The position numbers and the translations under genes were made by a program. The notes beneath the pieces were generated by a model. That model saw nothing but the letters and a program-made list of their open reading frames with translations. It was not told the DNA's origin and ran no database searches. From the NCBI RefSeq assembly GCF_036850765.1, contig NC_089493.1, forward strand, positions 187,831,140 to 187,895,139: a stretch of 64,000 bases of DNA, given 5' to 3'. Positions within the stretch are counted from its first letter, which is position 1; each line of letters begins with the position of its first letter. Origin of the DNA: Saccopteryx bilineata (Eukaryota > Chordata > Mammalia > Chiroptera > Emballonuridae). This document shows positions 45,201-58,500 of the stretch, in pieces.

Positions 45201-47979
45201 TGGTAATGAATATGTGGTGTAACTCAACTCCTCAGGCAAAGTTTGAGTGGCAATTGCAGCGTTTACTCAATAAAGCTTTCTTTAAGGCTTATACAATTTG
45301 AAGATGGCTTTTAGCAGTTTCCACCAACCAGCTGGTGAAAGTGGTGACCTCATCCTATTGAAGAGCTCTAGACAGCTCACACAAGCTTGTGAAAAATGAC
45401 TCCACACAATGTTCATGTACTTAGAGATAATGGCCCTGCATCATCGCAGGCATGGTTTCAAACCATCCTTTGCTTTCCCATTACCAGGCTTCTTATTATC
45501 AAACCAAAGTATGTATTTCTTTTGATCTTTTGCTTTGCTTTGCCTTCTGATGTTCTGTAGCCTTTCCTTAGGCTGTTTTTCAATGATTGATTTCCAGGAT
45601 CTCAAAATGTTAACTTTCCAAACTGACTTCAGTGTTTTCTGAGCTGTTTCTCAAAGACTTCTGTCTTGTATTTAACAAGGTTGTTAACTTTTGGATTGAA
45701 CAAAATTTAGCAACATTTGAGAGGGATGCTTTCCTATATTAGCTCTTCTCCTAATTTTTTCCACAGTAATTATTTCTCAGGTTCATTTGTTCTTACTCTT
45801 TACCAATACATTTTTGATGACTATTTCATCAAGTAAAATAAACTATTGATGTGTCTGTTTCTTTAGATTACCAGTGTGCTTTTTTATGTTGTCCATTTTG
45901 GTTGATATAGATATCCTATATTTTACTCTCTTTAGTTTACCTCATAATACAGTTATAAAAACATGGAATTTAAAGTCCAATCATACATTCAAGGGTGGGA
46001 TGGGGTCTAGCTTAGGGTGCTCCATGCCCAGTGATAGCAGCAATCCATTGATTGTATTTTATGTTGTAAATGCCCAGTATAATACTAGAAGCATTAGGTA
46101 CTGTCAGTGAGTGGTTGTTCCAAACTTCTATTTGTCTCAAGTTGTGATGCTCAGTAATATTTCAGCCATCCATATTTATAGAATTTTATTCCCTTGAGCA
46201 CCTGATTGTCTATGAGTTTGTTCATTACTCCTCTTTAAAAATATCCTTAAACCGGTTCATCCTGTTTGTGCTTCCAATGTAGTAGTAGTCACTGTATCAG
46301 CATCTGATAACAGCTTAACTTCAGAAAGCAGAAAAATAATCTTGAAAGGTGCCCTTCTCCAGCAGTTCCTTCTCCGCAGTAAGCTGTTTCCTCCTCCCTG
46401 GTTCATTTCAGCCTTCTGTCATCCTTTTATCTTTTCAAAAGCATTTCTGCAGTTTCTCTGTTGCTCTTTGACCTGCTCTTAGAGCAAGCACATTGGTTTC
46501 TCTGTGCTTCTTTTCGGTTTTTGAGTGAGATGTTTATCTTACTTTATTCAGCTGTTTTAAAAAAAAAATCTTCCTGAAGCTTTTCATTATTCATTTTCTT
46601 TGTCGAGTTCAATTGTTTGTTCTCATTTGTCTGTTTCAACTGATAATGATGCATTGTTAACTTAATTCTTCAGAATCACCCAAAATCTTTTCATCTTTGC
46701 CTTATTTTGTAACCATTTTTAGGGGGTTTTGTACTTTTGTCATTTGCCTTTTCAGAATTTCACATTATCCTTTTGCCATGTTTCAATTTCATGCTACACT
46801 GAAGTTGTGACTCTTCTCAAGTCCCTTTTCTTTTGTCATTATTTACTTTCCTTTATCTCTTCCTGTTCTATTTTTCAGCTTTTCATCTTATGCCATCCCA
46901 AAACTGCATGGACATTTTCACCATTGTGCAAGTTTTTGTTGCCTTTTCCCCTTTTTTCTTCTTGATAAGAGTTGTACTGCCACTTTACTTATTACTACAT
47001 TTAGAATTTAGAATTTTAATGCAATTATACTTAATATTTACTAGTTGTAACTTCACTTACTTGCACTTTTAATTTCCCATGTATATTTTAAAGTCAAATT
47101 TTATCCCCCTATATTTTTCCTATTGTAATGTACCATTTTGTATTGCTTTTGTATTTTTTTCTTAGACTATTTTAAACTAATTTTACTGTCTTGAATGTTC
47201 CCATTTCATTTATATCTCTTCTTTTGTTGAACATGGAGTACTTACCCCTGATCTTAATGTTGTATGATACCTTTCTGCTTTTATTGTATCTGCTATTGTC
47301 TTTCACATGACATATGATACTAACAGGAACAGATGTATGTTAGGTCTTGAATCCATCTAGATCTTATATATCTACAATATAGTACAATAATGACAAATGA
47401 ACTGTTTACACGACAAATGTCATTTAAAATGTCACCACAAGGTAGTCCTTTCCATTACATGTTCTATTATGTTCTATATATATTGTCTGATCCTTTTACG
47501 TATAACAAAAATAATTCTACAAATAACTTAACATTCCTATAACAAGCTAGCAGAACAAACCTTTTGACAAGAAATACCATTTGTAGCATCAATAGATATT
47601 CCTCATGAATATTTTTAAAAAATTAATCTGACTCCCCCTGAATGTTTTAATAGGAAAAAAATCTCCTTTTCCTAAAACCTTGAGATGACAGAATTCATTT
47701 TCAAAACCACTTTATTGAGTGTATATTTCATGTCAGGGCTGTGATGTCCTTTATGGAAGATGAATCAAAATTTCAAGAAATTAAAGTTTTGACTCCTTAG
47801 TTTCCTAAGTCTTAGCTGTGTGGATCTTTTCTCCTTGAGTATTTTTTTTCTCCTCTAAGATTTAACTACTTTCTTCAGAGTTGTTTTAATGCTCTTTTGC
47901 TTTCATTTATACCGTTGAGCTCTAGTTATTCCTAAATAATGCATTGTTTGGTTTTGCCTTCTTTTGATTTTTTTTTAAG
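45201..47979. other. No gene recognised; T-rich
   Basis: Pyrimidine-rich plus strand, especially 46500-47300. It may hold very old repeats, but I cannot name any. The small frames at 46729-47072 are low-complexity. Confidence 0.5.
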
Positions 47980-48240
47980 AATCGCCTGTATGATTTTTCT
48001 GTGACTTGCTTTTTTTGTCTGAGTAGTTATGTTCAAAATGGATTCATTTTCGTTACGTGACAATAGTTGGTTTGTCTTTACTGCTGTATAGTGTCTCACT
48101 GGATGGATACATATACACACATCTGCACACTTTTCTGATATCCTTTTTAGTTTTCCGTTCAAGGATAAATTTCTAGAGGTGAGATTGATAGGTCAAAGAT
48201 AGGCTTATTTTAAAAATTGTTGATATGTATTAAAAATCTG
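47980..48240 (-). mobile_element. Ancient L1 fragment
   Basis: TTACTGCTGTATAGTGTCTC, ACTGGATGGATACATATAC and GAGATTGATAGGTCAAAG are diverged antisense L1 ORF2 3'-end motifs. Confidence 0.55.
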
Positions 48241-48759
48241 TTCTCTAACCATTATACTCTAGTTAAAATTATTTCCTGCTACTTCTAACACTCCCCATTT
48301 CTCTTTCATTTTCTCAGTTATATGATTTGGCTTTTTTTTTTTCTAATTCTTTTTACATTGAATTCCAAAACCATTTCATTAAGAATTAGCTTATTATACT
48401 GTGGATAAAATGTCCCACAAGAACATGGTGTGTTTAGATATTAAGATATAGTAAGGTGGTTCAATAATTTCTGCCTCCAGGGAATACAGTATAGATATGG
48501 CCAGTGGATCTACAGTATTTTGGAAGACATCTTCAAAAGGAGAATATCAGACCTTGGGCTTTCATTAGAAGGAAGTTGTTTCTACAAACCTATTTTTGAG
48601 AGACATCTATTTTGTTCAATTTTAAATCTGTGTGTGTGAAACTCAATTGCAGTGTGTGACTGGCAGCTGTCTTGTAACTAGATCCACTTCTGCTCTTCCC
48701 TATGACACTCTGACCCTTGTTAAATTCAGTAGCCTCTTTCCAGAGGAAATGATTCCATC
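48241..48759. other. No gene recognised
   Basis: Nothing recognised. Confidence 0.5.
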
Positions 48760-48773
48760 AGAAGGCTGCTTTG

Positions 48774-49174
48774 GGCCCTGGCCGTTTGGCTCAGCGGTAG
48801 AGCGTCGGCCTGGCTTGCGGGGGACCCGGGTTCGATTCCCGGCCAGGGCACATAGGAGAGGCGCCCATTTGCTTCTCCACCCCCACCCCCCTCCTTCCTC
48901 TCTGTCTCTCTCTTCCCCTCCCGCAGCCAAGGCTCCATTGGAGCAAAGATGGCCCGGGCGCTGGGGATGGCTCCTTGGCCTCTGCCCCAGGCGCTAGAGT
49001 GGCTCTGGTCTCGCAGAGCGACGCCCCCGAGGGGCAGAGCATCGCCCCCTGGTGGGCAGAGCGTCGCCCCTGGTGGGCGTGCCGGGTGGATCCTGGTCGG
49101 GCGCATGCGGGAGTCTGTCTGACTGTCTCTCCCTGTTTCCAGCTTCAGAAAAATACAAAAAAAAAAAAAAAAAA
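48774..49174 (+). mobile_element. tRNA-derived SINE, VES/Rhin type, youngest-looking copy
   Basis: GAAGGCTGCTTTG is duplicated at 48761-48773 and 49175-49187. The A box is TGGCTCAGCGG (48787-48797) and the B box GGTTCGATTCC (48829-48839). The body is complete to CAGCTTCAGAAAAATAC and an A18 tail. It has many CpGs still intact, a sign of youth. Open frames of up to 126 codons across it are SINE read-through, not genes. Confidence 0.96.
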
Positions 49175-49187
49175 GAAGGCTGCTTTG

Positions 49188-49529
49188 TAATCAGTATCAA
49201 CCAGAAGAATAAAAGCTTAACATTTTGTTGTTGTTATTGTTAGTGCTAGGAAAAAGGGGGAAAAAAAACTGCTAATGATGTATTAATGTTTGGGGGATAT
49301 TGGGATCTTTTCTCAGAAACGATGTTGCTGTTTTTTTCAAATGTGCATCCTCTAATCTTATATTTTACATCTTAAATGTGTTTCCTCTTTAATTTTCCTT
49401 CTTCCATGTAAGATATAATCATAGCCTAATTTGCATTTAGTTACCTTATTTTTTGTAACTTTGAGACTGATTTTCAAAAGAGGGTCCAGGTAATCAATTT
49501 TCTGAAGAAAGAGAATTTGAGAAGATGTT
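49188..49529. other. No gene recognised
   Basis: Nothing recognised. Confidence 0.5.
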
Positions 49530-49680
49530 TGTAAGGCCAGCGGCCCATTGGATCACTTGCACTTGAGTTGTTGCAATGAGGGTCTTGGATGCCATATTAA
49601 AGAGTTTAGAATTTACTCCATATGTTAAGGGAGTATGTAAAGGCTGTAAGTATTAAAGGAGGCATGAATGAACTACTGCT
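49530..49680 (-). repeat. Probable L2 LINE fragment
   Basis: GGGTCTTGGATGCCATATTA and AAGAGTTTAGAATTTACTCC match the antisense L2 internal region (aggagtttggattttattc). Confidence 0.45.
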
Positions 49681-49839
49681 ACTGCTTTCAAGGAAGTTAC
49701 ATTCCCCTGTCACTCACACGATCCAAACTACATTTTTTGGGGGGTGATATTAAGTCCTAACTATGTATCAAGTGTGGACATTCATCCAGTTTCTATTATT
49801 CTGGTGTTAATGGGATTTTTTTTCCTGACATTTTTAGAA

Positions 49840-50015
49840 ATAAGAATAATCGCCACCATTTAGGCTTACGTCCCAAAAGCTAAAATCTGTGCATTAGATT
49901 ATGTCGTTTAACTTTTATAACATCCTTATAAATTCAGTATTTTCCCCATTTTGTGTACAGGGAAACTGAGGCTTAGGAAAGTTAAGTAAATTGCCCAAAC
50001 AAATATAAAATCCAA
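49840..50015 (-). repeat. MIR SINE fragment
   Basis: TATAACATCCTTATAAATTC, then CCCCATTTTGTGTACAGGGA and AACTGAGGCTTAGGAAAGTT with AATTGCCCAA, is the antisense MIR core. Confidence 0.7.
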
Positions 50016-52200
50016 GATTCAGAGAGAAGCTTTCTGATGAACTAAAATGAAAAATGAGGTCATTTAATACAAAGTAATGTACACTAGGTACTGTGAATGA
50101 TCATCAGCCCCACATTTAGGAGGGGGAAAAAAAACCTCATAAAATAAACTATACACCTGGCTCACTGTGCTTTTGAAGTCTTATGCAGAGGACTTAATAA
50201 AATGTGTCTAATCAGCATGAAATTTTCAAAAGTGTCAGAGGTGGCTGGTTAGGTTTGTTCTCAAGCATAAAGAAACTTCTAATATTTTCTCCAAATATTG
50301 AACAATAAAATTATTTGGATGGGATAGGTCCTGGAGAAGGGAGGAAGGAGGTTACAGGGAGACAGAGTGTGACTCTAGGAAGCCGTTTGCCCTCCATCAG
50401 TCATCACTGTCTTGAACGAGGCCACGGAGAGCTTGCCAGTGATCTGGGCACATGTTTCTAAGCTATTTTGGTTGATGGAAACTTGGAATGCTGGAAAAAC
50501 TCCAAGTGGATGTAAGCACTTTAGGGAATTGGGTAGTACATGAAATATAACCTAGAATAATGTGGAAAATAACGGATATTGGCAAAACATAGTTTGGAAA
50601 CCCTTCTGTGCCCCGATGGGCCCTGGTTTCTAAAGCTCCTTTGAAGAAAAATGTTAGGAGTCATCCTGCCTATCTTGGTCTCTTTGGACTGTATGTCCTG
50701 CGTATGTCAGCACTTAAAACCAGAAATAAGATGCCAGGTACATTAAGAAAAGAATAGGAAATACTTAAACTATCATAAATTAATGACATGGTCAAACAGT
50801 GGCAAACAGCAGTATCTGGAATATGGCTTCCCATTCCAGTCACTTTGGTTGATAGCCGCCTCAGATGTATATTTAGTTTTTATAAGCATATAATCTTGAG
50901 ACAAAAGAAAAACTTTAAAAGTTGCCTCTGGTATTTAAACTTAGTAAAGCATAATATATTAGTCAAACATTCTTAGCTTTTAGAAAGAGAGTGCCATTTC
51001 AGACAAAAGACCCATATGCGTGTATTTCAAAAAATAGATTTGCATTTTCTGAACCTTTGATTTTTCTGGCCAGAAATTTCAACTTTTCACGTAAAAGGAG
51101 TCCATTAATGTTCAAAGACTATTAGAGTGATTACCCTTATTTTGTATAATGTATATCTTAGTGGAGATTTTTTTTAATGGTTGCTTTTTATTTTCCTTTA
51201 AGACTTACAAAGTGTTTTAGTCACCACTTTCTGAGTGATTTTGACTCTGTATTTCCAAATTTGAGTGTGTCTATAAGCATAGCCACCAATAAAATTGCCC
51301 TTAGTTCAAACTAGAATTGAGTTGAGCGATATTTTCAGTCATTAGAAACTTTAATGGTTTTGGATTTCATTTTTTGAAAAATTCCTAGTCTCAGGTACAT
51401 ATCTAAATGGTATGTGGGCATCAAGATGAAATAGTAAAACTTTGTTGACTACCTGAGGATTTTATTGATATGACATTTGGATAACTGAATTTCTCTGACT
51501 TGATCTGAATACTTGGCATTGGGTACCCGTAGTCTATCTATATGGACTTGACCGGTGCCAGCGGTCAGTTTGGAGGTTTTTCATGAGTAACAAATTATGT
51601 TCTGTTAGAGGTCAATGTGATAAATTATGTTGCTTTATTTTTAATGAGGATGTAATTCTAAGCCCACTAACAAGACTAATAACCATGCAAGATACAGTGT
51701 ACTCAAATCTTACCTTTATGATAGATCATAGCACTAATGTCTTAGTTTATGTCCTTGCTTTCATTTGTAGGTACTATAGCAACAAGAAACTAAAAATACC
51801 CAATATGTAATAGACGTATATTATAGAGTTAGATTTTTTTTTTCAATTTAGTTTTTCAAACTGTTATAGACTAAAATTACTGGTGTCTACTGGCAATAGC
51901 CGCAAATATGTTTCAAAGACAAAGACAACACCACCAGACCTATCCAACTTGGACCTTTACTCGCTAATAGTTTCTTAGCCATGAAATCATTCAAACATAC
52001 ACAGTAATCTAGTGTGCATGTACTGTGGCAGGGACAGAGCCAGGTCTCCCTGTCATTCAGTTTTACTACTCTTTGTTGTCTCTTTAATTTCTCTTAGGTT
52101 TGAGGTCATATCCTAATAATAAGAAAAATAACAACAGCAACAAACAAAACAAAGATTTAGCACTAATAAAATACCTATTTGGCATCACCTGGTTTCTGTC
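50016..52200. other. No gene recognised
   Basis: No coding or named repeat signal. Confidence 0.5.
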
Positions 52201-52216
52201 AAAAGATGAAAAACTA

Positions 52217-52329
52217 GGCTGGTTAGCTCAGCAGTACAGCATCGGCCCAGTGTATGGAAGTCCTGGGTTTGTTTCCCGGTTAGAGCATACCAGAGAAGTA
52301 ACCATCTGCTTCTCCACCTCTCCTCCTTC

Positions 52330-52363
<34 letters not shown>

Positions 52364-52562
52364 CCCTCCTGCAGCCATGGCTTGAATGAGCAAGTTGGCC
52401 CTGAGCACTGAGGATGGTTGCATGGTGTCTCCTCAGGTGCTAAAATAGCTCGGTTGCCAAGCATCGGAGTAGCAGCCCCAGACAGTTTGCCAGGTGGATC
52501 CCAGTTGGGGTGCATGCAGGAGTTGTCTCTCTGCCTCCCTGCTTTTCACTTGATTTAAAAAA
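52217..52562 (+). mobile_element. Older tRNA-derived SINE with target duplication
   Basis: AAAAGATGAAAAACTA (52201-52216) and AAAAGATGAAAACTA (52563-52577) are a near-perfect duplication. The head is GGCTGGTTAGCTCAGCAGTA with a B-box region GGGTTTGTTTCC. A (CT)n run at 52332-52360 and the end TTTTCACTTGATTTAAAA follow. Same subfamily type as 14307-14670. Confidence 0.92.
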
Positions 52563-52577
52563 AAAAGATGAAAACTA

Positions 52578-53179
52578 TATAGCATAATGGTTTAAGACTA
52601 CTGGTTAATATTGTAATCTAAAGATTGTCTTAGAATATTACATCTTTTGGGCATGTCAAAGCTGAAGCCAGGGCCCAGATTTGTTGATTGTCTTCCTGAT
52701 ATTATATCGGTAGTCATAGCTTAAGAAAATACGTGTCACCTATATAGGAAAGAACAGGTTTGTAGTAGATGCTCAGTAAGTATTTGTCAAACTGAGCTAG
52801 AACCCTGAATATCCTGTACGATGTCATTAAATAATATAAAGCTGACAGAGCAAAATGTAAGTTCCTCTACTTGAGTTCTTTCTCAACCAACGTGTCCAAG
52901 AAGAGGACTACAAGAAGTATTCAATTAAAATATAAACGAGTCCGTAGTGTCTGGTGTCTGCCAGGAACAAAAATAACACATCGAGTCTGTGATTGAAATG
53001 GGAAGTATGCATCTCTTTTTACTATGTCAAATTAACCTTGTGTGCCTTGATCTAGTTCTAAATATGGCAGTTAAAGAGGGACATAGGCTAAAATATGTTC
53101 TGAGAATGGTATTTAGATTGGCCCAATGGCCTTGATAAAGGGATAATTACTTAACCTTTATTGATGAACACCTTGATGG
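52578..53179. other. No gene recognised
   Basis: Nothing recognised. Confidence 0.5.
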
Positions 53180-54060
53180 GTCAGCTACTCAGGGAAGCTA
53201 TTGAAGGTAATAAAACTGGCCCCTACAGTCTATTCTTAACACCTCTGCAAAACCTTCCATTGACTTCCACCTACACAGCTTAGAGATGCCATCCCACGCT
53301 CTGGCTACAAAACCCTTCAGGACCCTCCCAGGTTGCTTCTCTGAGCACATGGTTTTCCTTCCCTCTCTCCCTCCCTGCTCTGGCCAGACCAGGCTCCTGG
53401 AAATCCCTGAGCACCTCGAGTCTTCTCCAGCCTCAGGACCCTCACACTTCTTCCCTCTGCTTCTATCCTCCTGCCCCAAATATCAGAGAGCTTGCTCCTC
53501 TCCTTTCCTTCAGGTATCCGCTCAAAAGTCACCTTATCTGTGAGGCCTTTCCTGATGATCATATATAAAATTCCAACATCTCATCTGCACGGACATGTCT
53601 ACTCCCTAAACTCCTTGTCCTGCTTTGTTATTCTTATTACCGCCTGGCCTACTGTATATTTACAAGCATATCTGCTCGCTCCATGTCTGTCTTCTTTAAG
53701 AAATAAGCTTCCTGAGGACAAGAATTTTGTCTGTGTTGTTAACTGCTGTATCTCTAGCACCGTGATGTCAAACCTTTTTATAAAAACCGCCCAGTTTTGC
53801 AGTGCTGGTCAACCTGGTCCCTCCCGCCCACTAGTGGGCGTTCCAGCTTTCATGGTGGGCCAATCGCGGCACCGTTTGGTTGCTCCGCTACCACCCACCA
53901 TGAAAGCTGGAATGCCCACTAGTGGGCAGGAGGGACCAGGTTGACCAGTACTGCAAAAGTGTGCAGTTTTTATAAAAAGGTTCGCCATCACCGCTTTAGC
54001 ATCTACAGTAGTCACTGGCATACAACAGGAGAATTAATAAATACTTTGGAGTAGCTGCAT
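53180..54060 (+). repeat. L2 LINE 3' end, interrupted by a hairpin MITE
   Basis: TCCTTCAGGTATCCGCTCAA, AAGTCACCTTATCTGTGAGG, CCTTTCCTGATGATC, GTTAACTGCTGTATCTCTAG, then (after the MITE) CAGTAGTCACTGGCATACAA and AATTAATAAATACTTTGGAG follow the L2 3' end in order. The L2 is split at 53759/53994. Confidence 0.85.
53760..53993. mobile_element. 234-bp hairpin MITE, probably hAT
   Basis: The two 100-nt arms (53760-53859 and 53894-53993) are near-perfect reverse complements around a 34-nt centre. The flanks CTCTAGCA (53752-53759) and CTTTAGCA (53994-54001) fit an 8-bp hAT-like duplication with one mismatch. Ends: CCGTGATGTCAAACC and, reverse-complemented, CGGTGATGGCGAACC. No protein is encoded. Confidence 0.9.
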
Positions 54061-54069
54061 AATTGAGTA

Positions 54070-54580
54070 AGTCTAAATATGAATGCCAGACACTCTCCAG
54101 AAAAGCTGAGGTTGGTAGAGTACATCTGCGTGAGCAAACACAGTGTAAAACATGATGAGATCTCTAGAGTTATACAGCAGGGAAGGATGCAGGGGAAAGA
54201 GAAGCTGGGAAGGCTATAATCTGTAGGATGTTTTAAAAAGGCGTATGCCTGCCTTCTCTTGCAGGAGGTAGAAGAGCCCAGAGGGTGGGGAGTCAGAGTG
54301 AGAAAAAGCCGCTCAGAGCAAGGAGAACAGCATGTGCCTGGGCCAGGATGTGAAGCAGCTGGCAGATAATTCAGCATGACTGGAATGTGTTGCCGGAAGT
54401 GATGGAAAAGGCTGGAATAGTAGGCACTGGCCAGGTTATGGAGTCTTTGACTGCTGTGCTTAGACGTTTAGATTCATTCTATGCTGGAGGCAGTAGAGAC
54501 TTCCAAAGGAATCTTAAGCAAGGGAGTAATGTGTTCAGAATTGTGTTACAAAGCAGAGGGTAAGGTACGTTGAGTTTATG
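54070..54580 (-). repeat. Probable L2 LINE fragment
   Basis: GCCAGACACTCTCCAGAAAA, GTGCCTGGGCCAGGATGTG, TTATGGAGTCTTTGACTGCT, TTTAGATTCATTCTATGCTG and TAAGCAAGGGAGTAATGTGT follow antisense L2. It lies opposite in orientation to the L2 piece just before it. Confidence 0.5.
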
Positions 54581-54959
54581 ATTTGGAAATTTAAGTGGCT
54601 AGCACTGCACTTTAGGCAAGAGAGGCCAAACACTTTAGAGAACAACTCCGGGTGGAGATGGTAAGTGAGGTGTTCATTCTGACCCTGGGAGTCTGAGGGC
54701 CCTTCGGGAGAGCTGAGGAAGAGGCCATCGGGAGTACCTGTGTGTCTGTAGTGTGAGGGACCCCAGCGTAACAAAGGCTGGGTGCTCATGAGTGAAGTGA
54801 CCCAGGAAAATAAAGATCTGGAATGAGAAAGTACAGTGAAGGACCGAAAATCCTGAAGAGGCTGAGAATGTTTTACCTGGAGAAGATTTCCTGGTAGAAT
54901 TTGCTATTCAATGAAGAGTGGATTTCATTGTTTTCCCAAGTCTTCAATGGGTGAGCTAG
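54581..54959. other. No gene recognised
   Basis: Possible further old L2; not resolvable by eye. Confidence 0.4.
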
Positions 54960-55545
54960 GAATAACAACAACGACAAAAGACTTTAATGCAATCTATATT
55001 AGTCATCTGCGTATTCTATATCCAAAGTTATCCCAAACTTAGTCTCTTAAAATAACAATAAACATTTGTTATCTTCCAGTTTCCATGAGTTGGAGAGTCA
55101 GGGGTGGCTTAACTGGGTGGTTCTGTCCTGGAGTTTCTCATAGTTGCAGTCAAGTTGTTGACCAAGGCCGGAGTTATCTGAAGGCTGAACTGAGGCTGAA
55201 CGGCTGGTTGTTGGTAGGAGGCTCCATTGAGTCTTCATAGGTGCCTCCCCGCTTATGGCCAACCCTCCGAGCTATTTGAGTGTCTTCATGCTATGGAAGC
55301 TGGCTTCTCTAAGAACCGGTGACCCAGGAGATGGCAAGTTAGAAGCATAGTAGTACCTTTTATGACTCAGTCTCTGAAGTCACACACCGCCACCTCTACA
55401 ACGTCTTGTCAGTTACTGAGATAAGCCCCATTCAGTGTAGGGCAGGGAGGTGGAGGGCACTCAGTACGAACACAAATCCCAGGAGGCCAGGACGGTTGGC
55501 GGCCATCTTGGAAGTCAGCCATTGTAAACACGACTGCCCGTTGAC
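54960..55545. repeat. Ancient mammalian interspersed repeat, class unsure
   Basis: AACTGGGTGGTTCTGTCCTG, GAGTTTCTCATAGTTGCAGT, CAAGTTGTTGACCAAGGC, ATGGAAGCTGGCTTCTCT, GAAGTCACACACCGCCACC and GGCCATCTTGGAAGTC are the ordered motifs of a common old repeat related to 4545-4795 and 59155-59610. The class (old L1 3' end or LTR) is not settled. Confidence 0.55.
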
Positions 55546-58500
55546 AGGATCAGCTGCTCCATGAGATGGTAGGTTTCTGGTCACTGAAGGGACACCAAGG
55601 AAGCCAGGGCTGAATGAGGCCAAGGAGGAAGAGGGGCTTCGAGAACGTGTGACAATTCGACTAAACAAGCTTCCTCCTTGTAGCCCCGTTCCTTAGGAGT
55701 GTTTAAACTGTCTCGGGGGAAAGAGCGCTTAAGAGAGAAATGAAAGTGAGTTGAAAAACACTCAGATAGTTTTCCTCTTCAAAGTAAAAATATTTGAGGA
55801 GTTATTTGCGGGTGACGTTTACGAAGCGAGCCGGGAGGTAAGGGCAAAGCAGAGCAGTCCCCCAAAGTGAGGTGATTGGCAGTATGCCCTGGAGGAGAGA
55901 GCGAGAATTTAAACACTGAGCCTTGTTTAATTGGCCACACTTCATTCAAGACCTCTCAGCCTAATTTTCATTGTTTGTATTACACACCGTAACATCTCTC
56001 AGTATCAGCCCATCTTTTCCGCAGCAACAAACCCCAAGACTCCGAAACAGTGTTTTAGATAACCTACGAGGCATTTCCTTCTCTAAAGAAACCAATTATA
56101 TCTGAAATTAATAATTAAAAATTATAAATAGAAGGAACAAGAAAGCATGTCTACTTCATGTCCTGCGGGTAGATTTTTGCCTCGTGTGTAGGGAATTAGG
56201 TGCAAAAAAAAAAAAAATCCATTTATGTTAATGGGCATTGCATGTCTAATTTCTCATGCACCACACAGCCAGTTTTCCCCTTGTGTCTCTGTCAGTACAT
56301 GGGACCCATGGAGAGAGGAAGAAAAGTAAATGATTTATTTGATGGTCTGTCAATCATAACGGCAACCAGAGAAATTCCAAAGCTGTTTTTTAACCTCTAT
56401 AGAAACAGTTAGTTAGACCATATGCTTTTTTTTCTTCCTGCCAGATGCTGTCATTCATCAATTTCCTATTAAGAAAATGGGATTCTGTAAAAACTACCGA
56501 GGTTTTGTTTTTTTTTTCTTCTCATTTGTAATAGATATTCCACAAAATCAGATTGCAAACATATTCTGCTGCTTCTGCGAAATAACTTCTGACACTTGGT
56601 AATCTTCATATTAATTCTGACTGCCCCTTAATGGCATTTCTTATGCGTGGTCACCACATTATTCAAAAATATTATTTTAAAATTACTTTTACCCTGAGGG
56701 TAAGCCTAGAGGTTAAATAGATTTGTTTGTGATTATCCAGTCTATAAAAAAAAAGGTAGAAACTAAATGGCCATTGAATAATATCAGTAACCTAGTAAAA
56801 CACCCTTTAGAGAGGAAAGAGGGGTAATAAAATGTTTGAGAATTAAAGTAAGCAGCATGAGCCAAACATTAATTACCCAAAGATGTCAAGTGAAAAAAAG
56901 AAATTTTAAGAGAGATTGTTTCTCCCTCCCTCTACCCTCCGCCCCACCTACCAAGTAGAAAATTATTTTGCTTAGAACAGAAGAAATACTTAATTGCTAT
57001 AAAATCCTGGGTGGGTTTGTTTGTTTATTGTCAAGGATGAAGACACCTAGAAAACCTAAGGGCTCCTTTTTTTCGGGACAATAAAACGCTTTCCTCCTAT
57101 ATACATAGCAGCAGGGAGTCTACTGGCTTCTGAGGGGCTCTAACAACAAGAGTATTTTGGTTTTTAAATTTGAATGCTCTAGGTAGTTGGAATATATTGA
57201 CACTTTGCCATCATTTCTAACACAGATTCTCTTGAAGTATTCTTATGCTAACACTAGTGGCTTCAAATGTTTGCCTGTCATGCTGAATTCACTTAGCAAA
57301 CCCACTAACATGCCAGTTCAAGGGACAAGAATATTGTTGCATAACTTTGGATCTGCAGCATTTTGCTTCGCCTTATTAATAGAAACCGACTCTTTGACAA
57401 ACCCTGCAAATAGCTTCTAGAAGAGCGGGCCGCTCTGAAATGCAAGGCAAATTTCTTTCAATAGTTAAGCACTGATCAAAATTCTGAGTTTTCTCTGGCT
57501 GTCAGCCAGCGAGAAACACAGACTTTGCCTATTGCACAAAGATTTGGTAGAAAGCCACTCAGGAAAAAAAAAAAAATCTATAACTTTACAGCTGTCAGAC
57601 TCTTGTTGTATCCACTCCAGCCTAATATTCTCAAGTCTAATTTTTTTTAAAGGTCACAAACGAGCTATAATATAGTTTTTAACATTTTAATTTTCCCTTT
57701 TCTTCCCCCTGCTGTTTTTTTTCCCCTGCTGGGATGGCTCTAGGCGTGAAGGTCAGGGGAACAATGACGCTGAGGCAGCTCTGTCCTTTTATTCATAGAC
57801 CTGGTAGAGAGCGCAGCTAGCCATAAACGTGTGCTTCCCTCACTCGGGGCTGCTATTGACCCCTGGCCCGAGCGGAAGATTGTACCTTCTCAGGGGATAA
57901 CAAATGACTCACTTTGCAGGTAGTCACAGGCCTTGGAACTCGCTGAGCCAGACGCTGCCAATTTTCCTGAATGATCTCTTGTGATTGGTTTTTCTCATAT
58001 GAATAGACTATTTGTGAGTACACCGCTGAACTCTGTCTACTTAGGAACATGCCTTTGACAAGAACAGCTGTCCTGGCGTTGAGATGATGAGTGCTTTATC
58101 TGCCAACGCAGGTTCCTAATCGACTGTTGGCCAAAAACACATTTTCATCCTGAGAAAACATTGCTGTCACTTTTGGGCACCAAAACAAATTTTGGGTGTT
58201 TGATCAAGGTTGAGCCATTTAAAACAACAAAAAAAGAAAACTAAACCAAACCTTATTTAAGGTCCCTGTGGTTTGACCTCGAACCGCCCGCTGGGGGTCC
58301 AGTTCTGTCAGGTGACCCAGAATAATGAGCTGGTTCTGTACCTGTAAATCTTTTTAAACCTGTCTCCGTTGGAACCATGGTTAAAATAAGGGCAGACGTG
58401 AGCACAGAAAGACGGCAACCTGATTCTGACCTTGCCTCGGGGGACCCATCTCGAACTGGCCCCGGTGGGGGAGGAGAGTGGAGCTAGTGGCCCACATCCA

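Noticed and set aside
48787..48850. tRNA gene with A and B boxes
   Set aside because: The boxes belong to the SINE head. No full cloverleaf with an acceptor stem and anticodon loop is evident, and a SINE body and A-tail follow.
48632..49243. Several open frames of 60-126 codons on both strands
   Set aside because: All lie across the SINE at 48774-49174; none has a host protein domain.
53492..53944. 150-codon open frame
   Set aside because: It crosses L2 sequence and one arm of the hairpin MITE; the two parts are unrelated.
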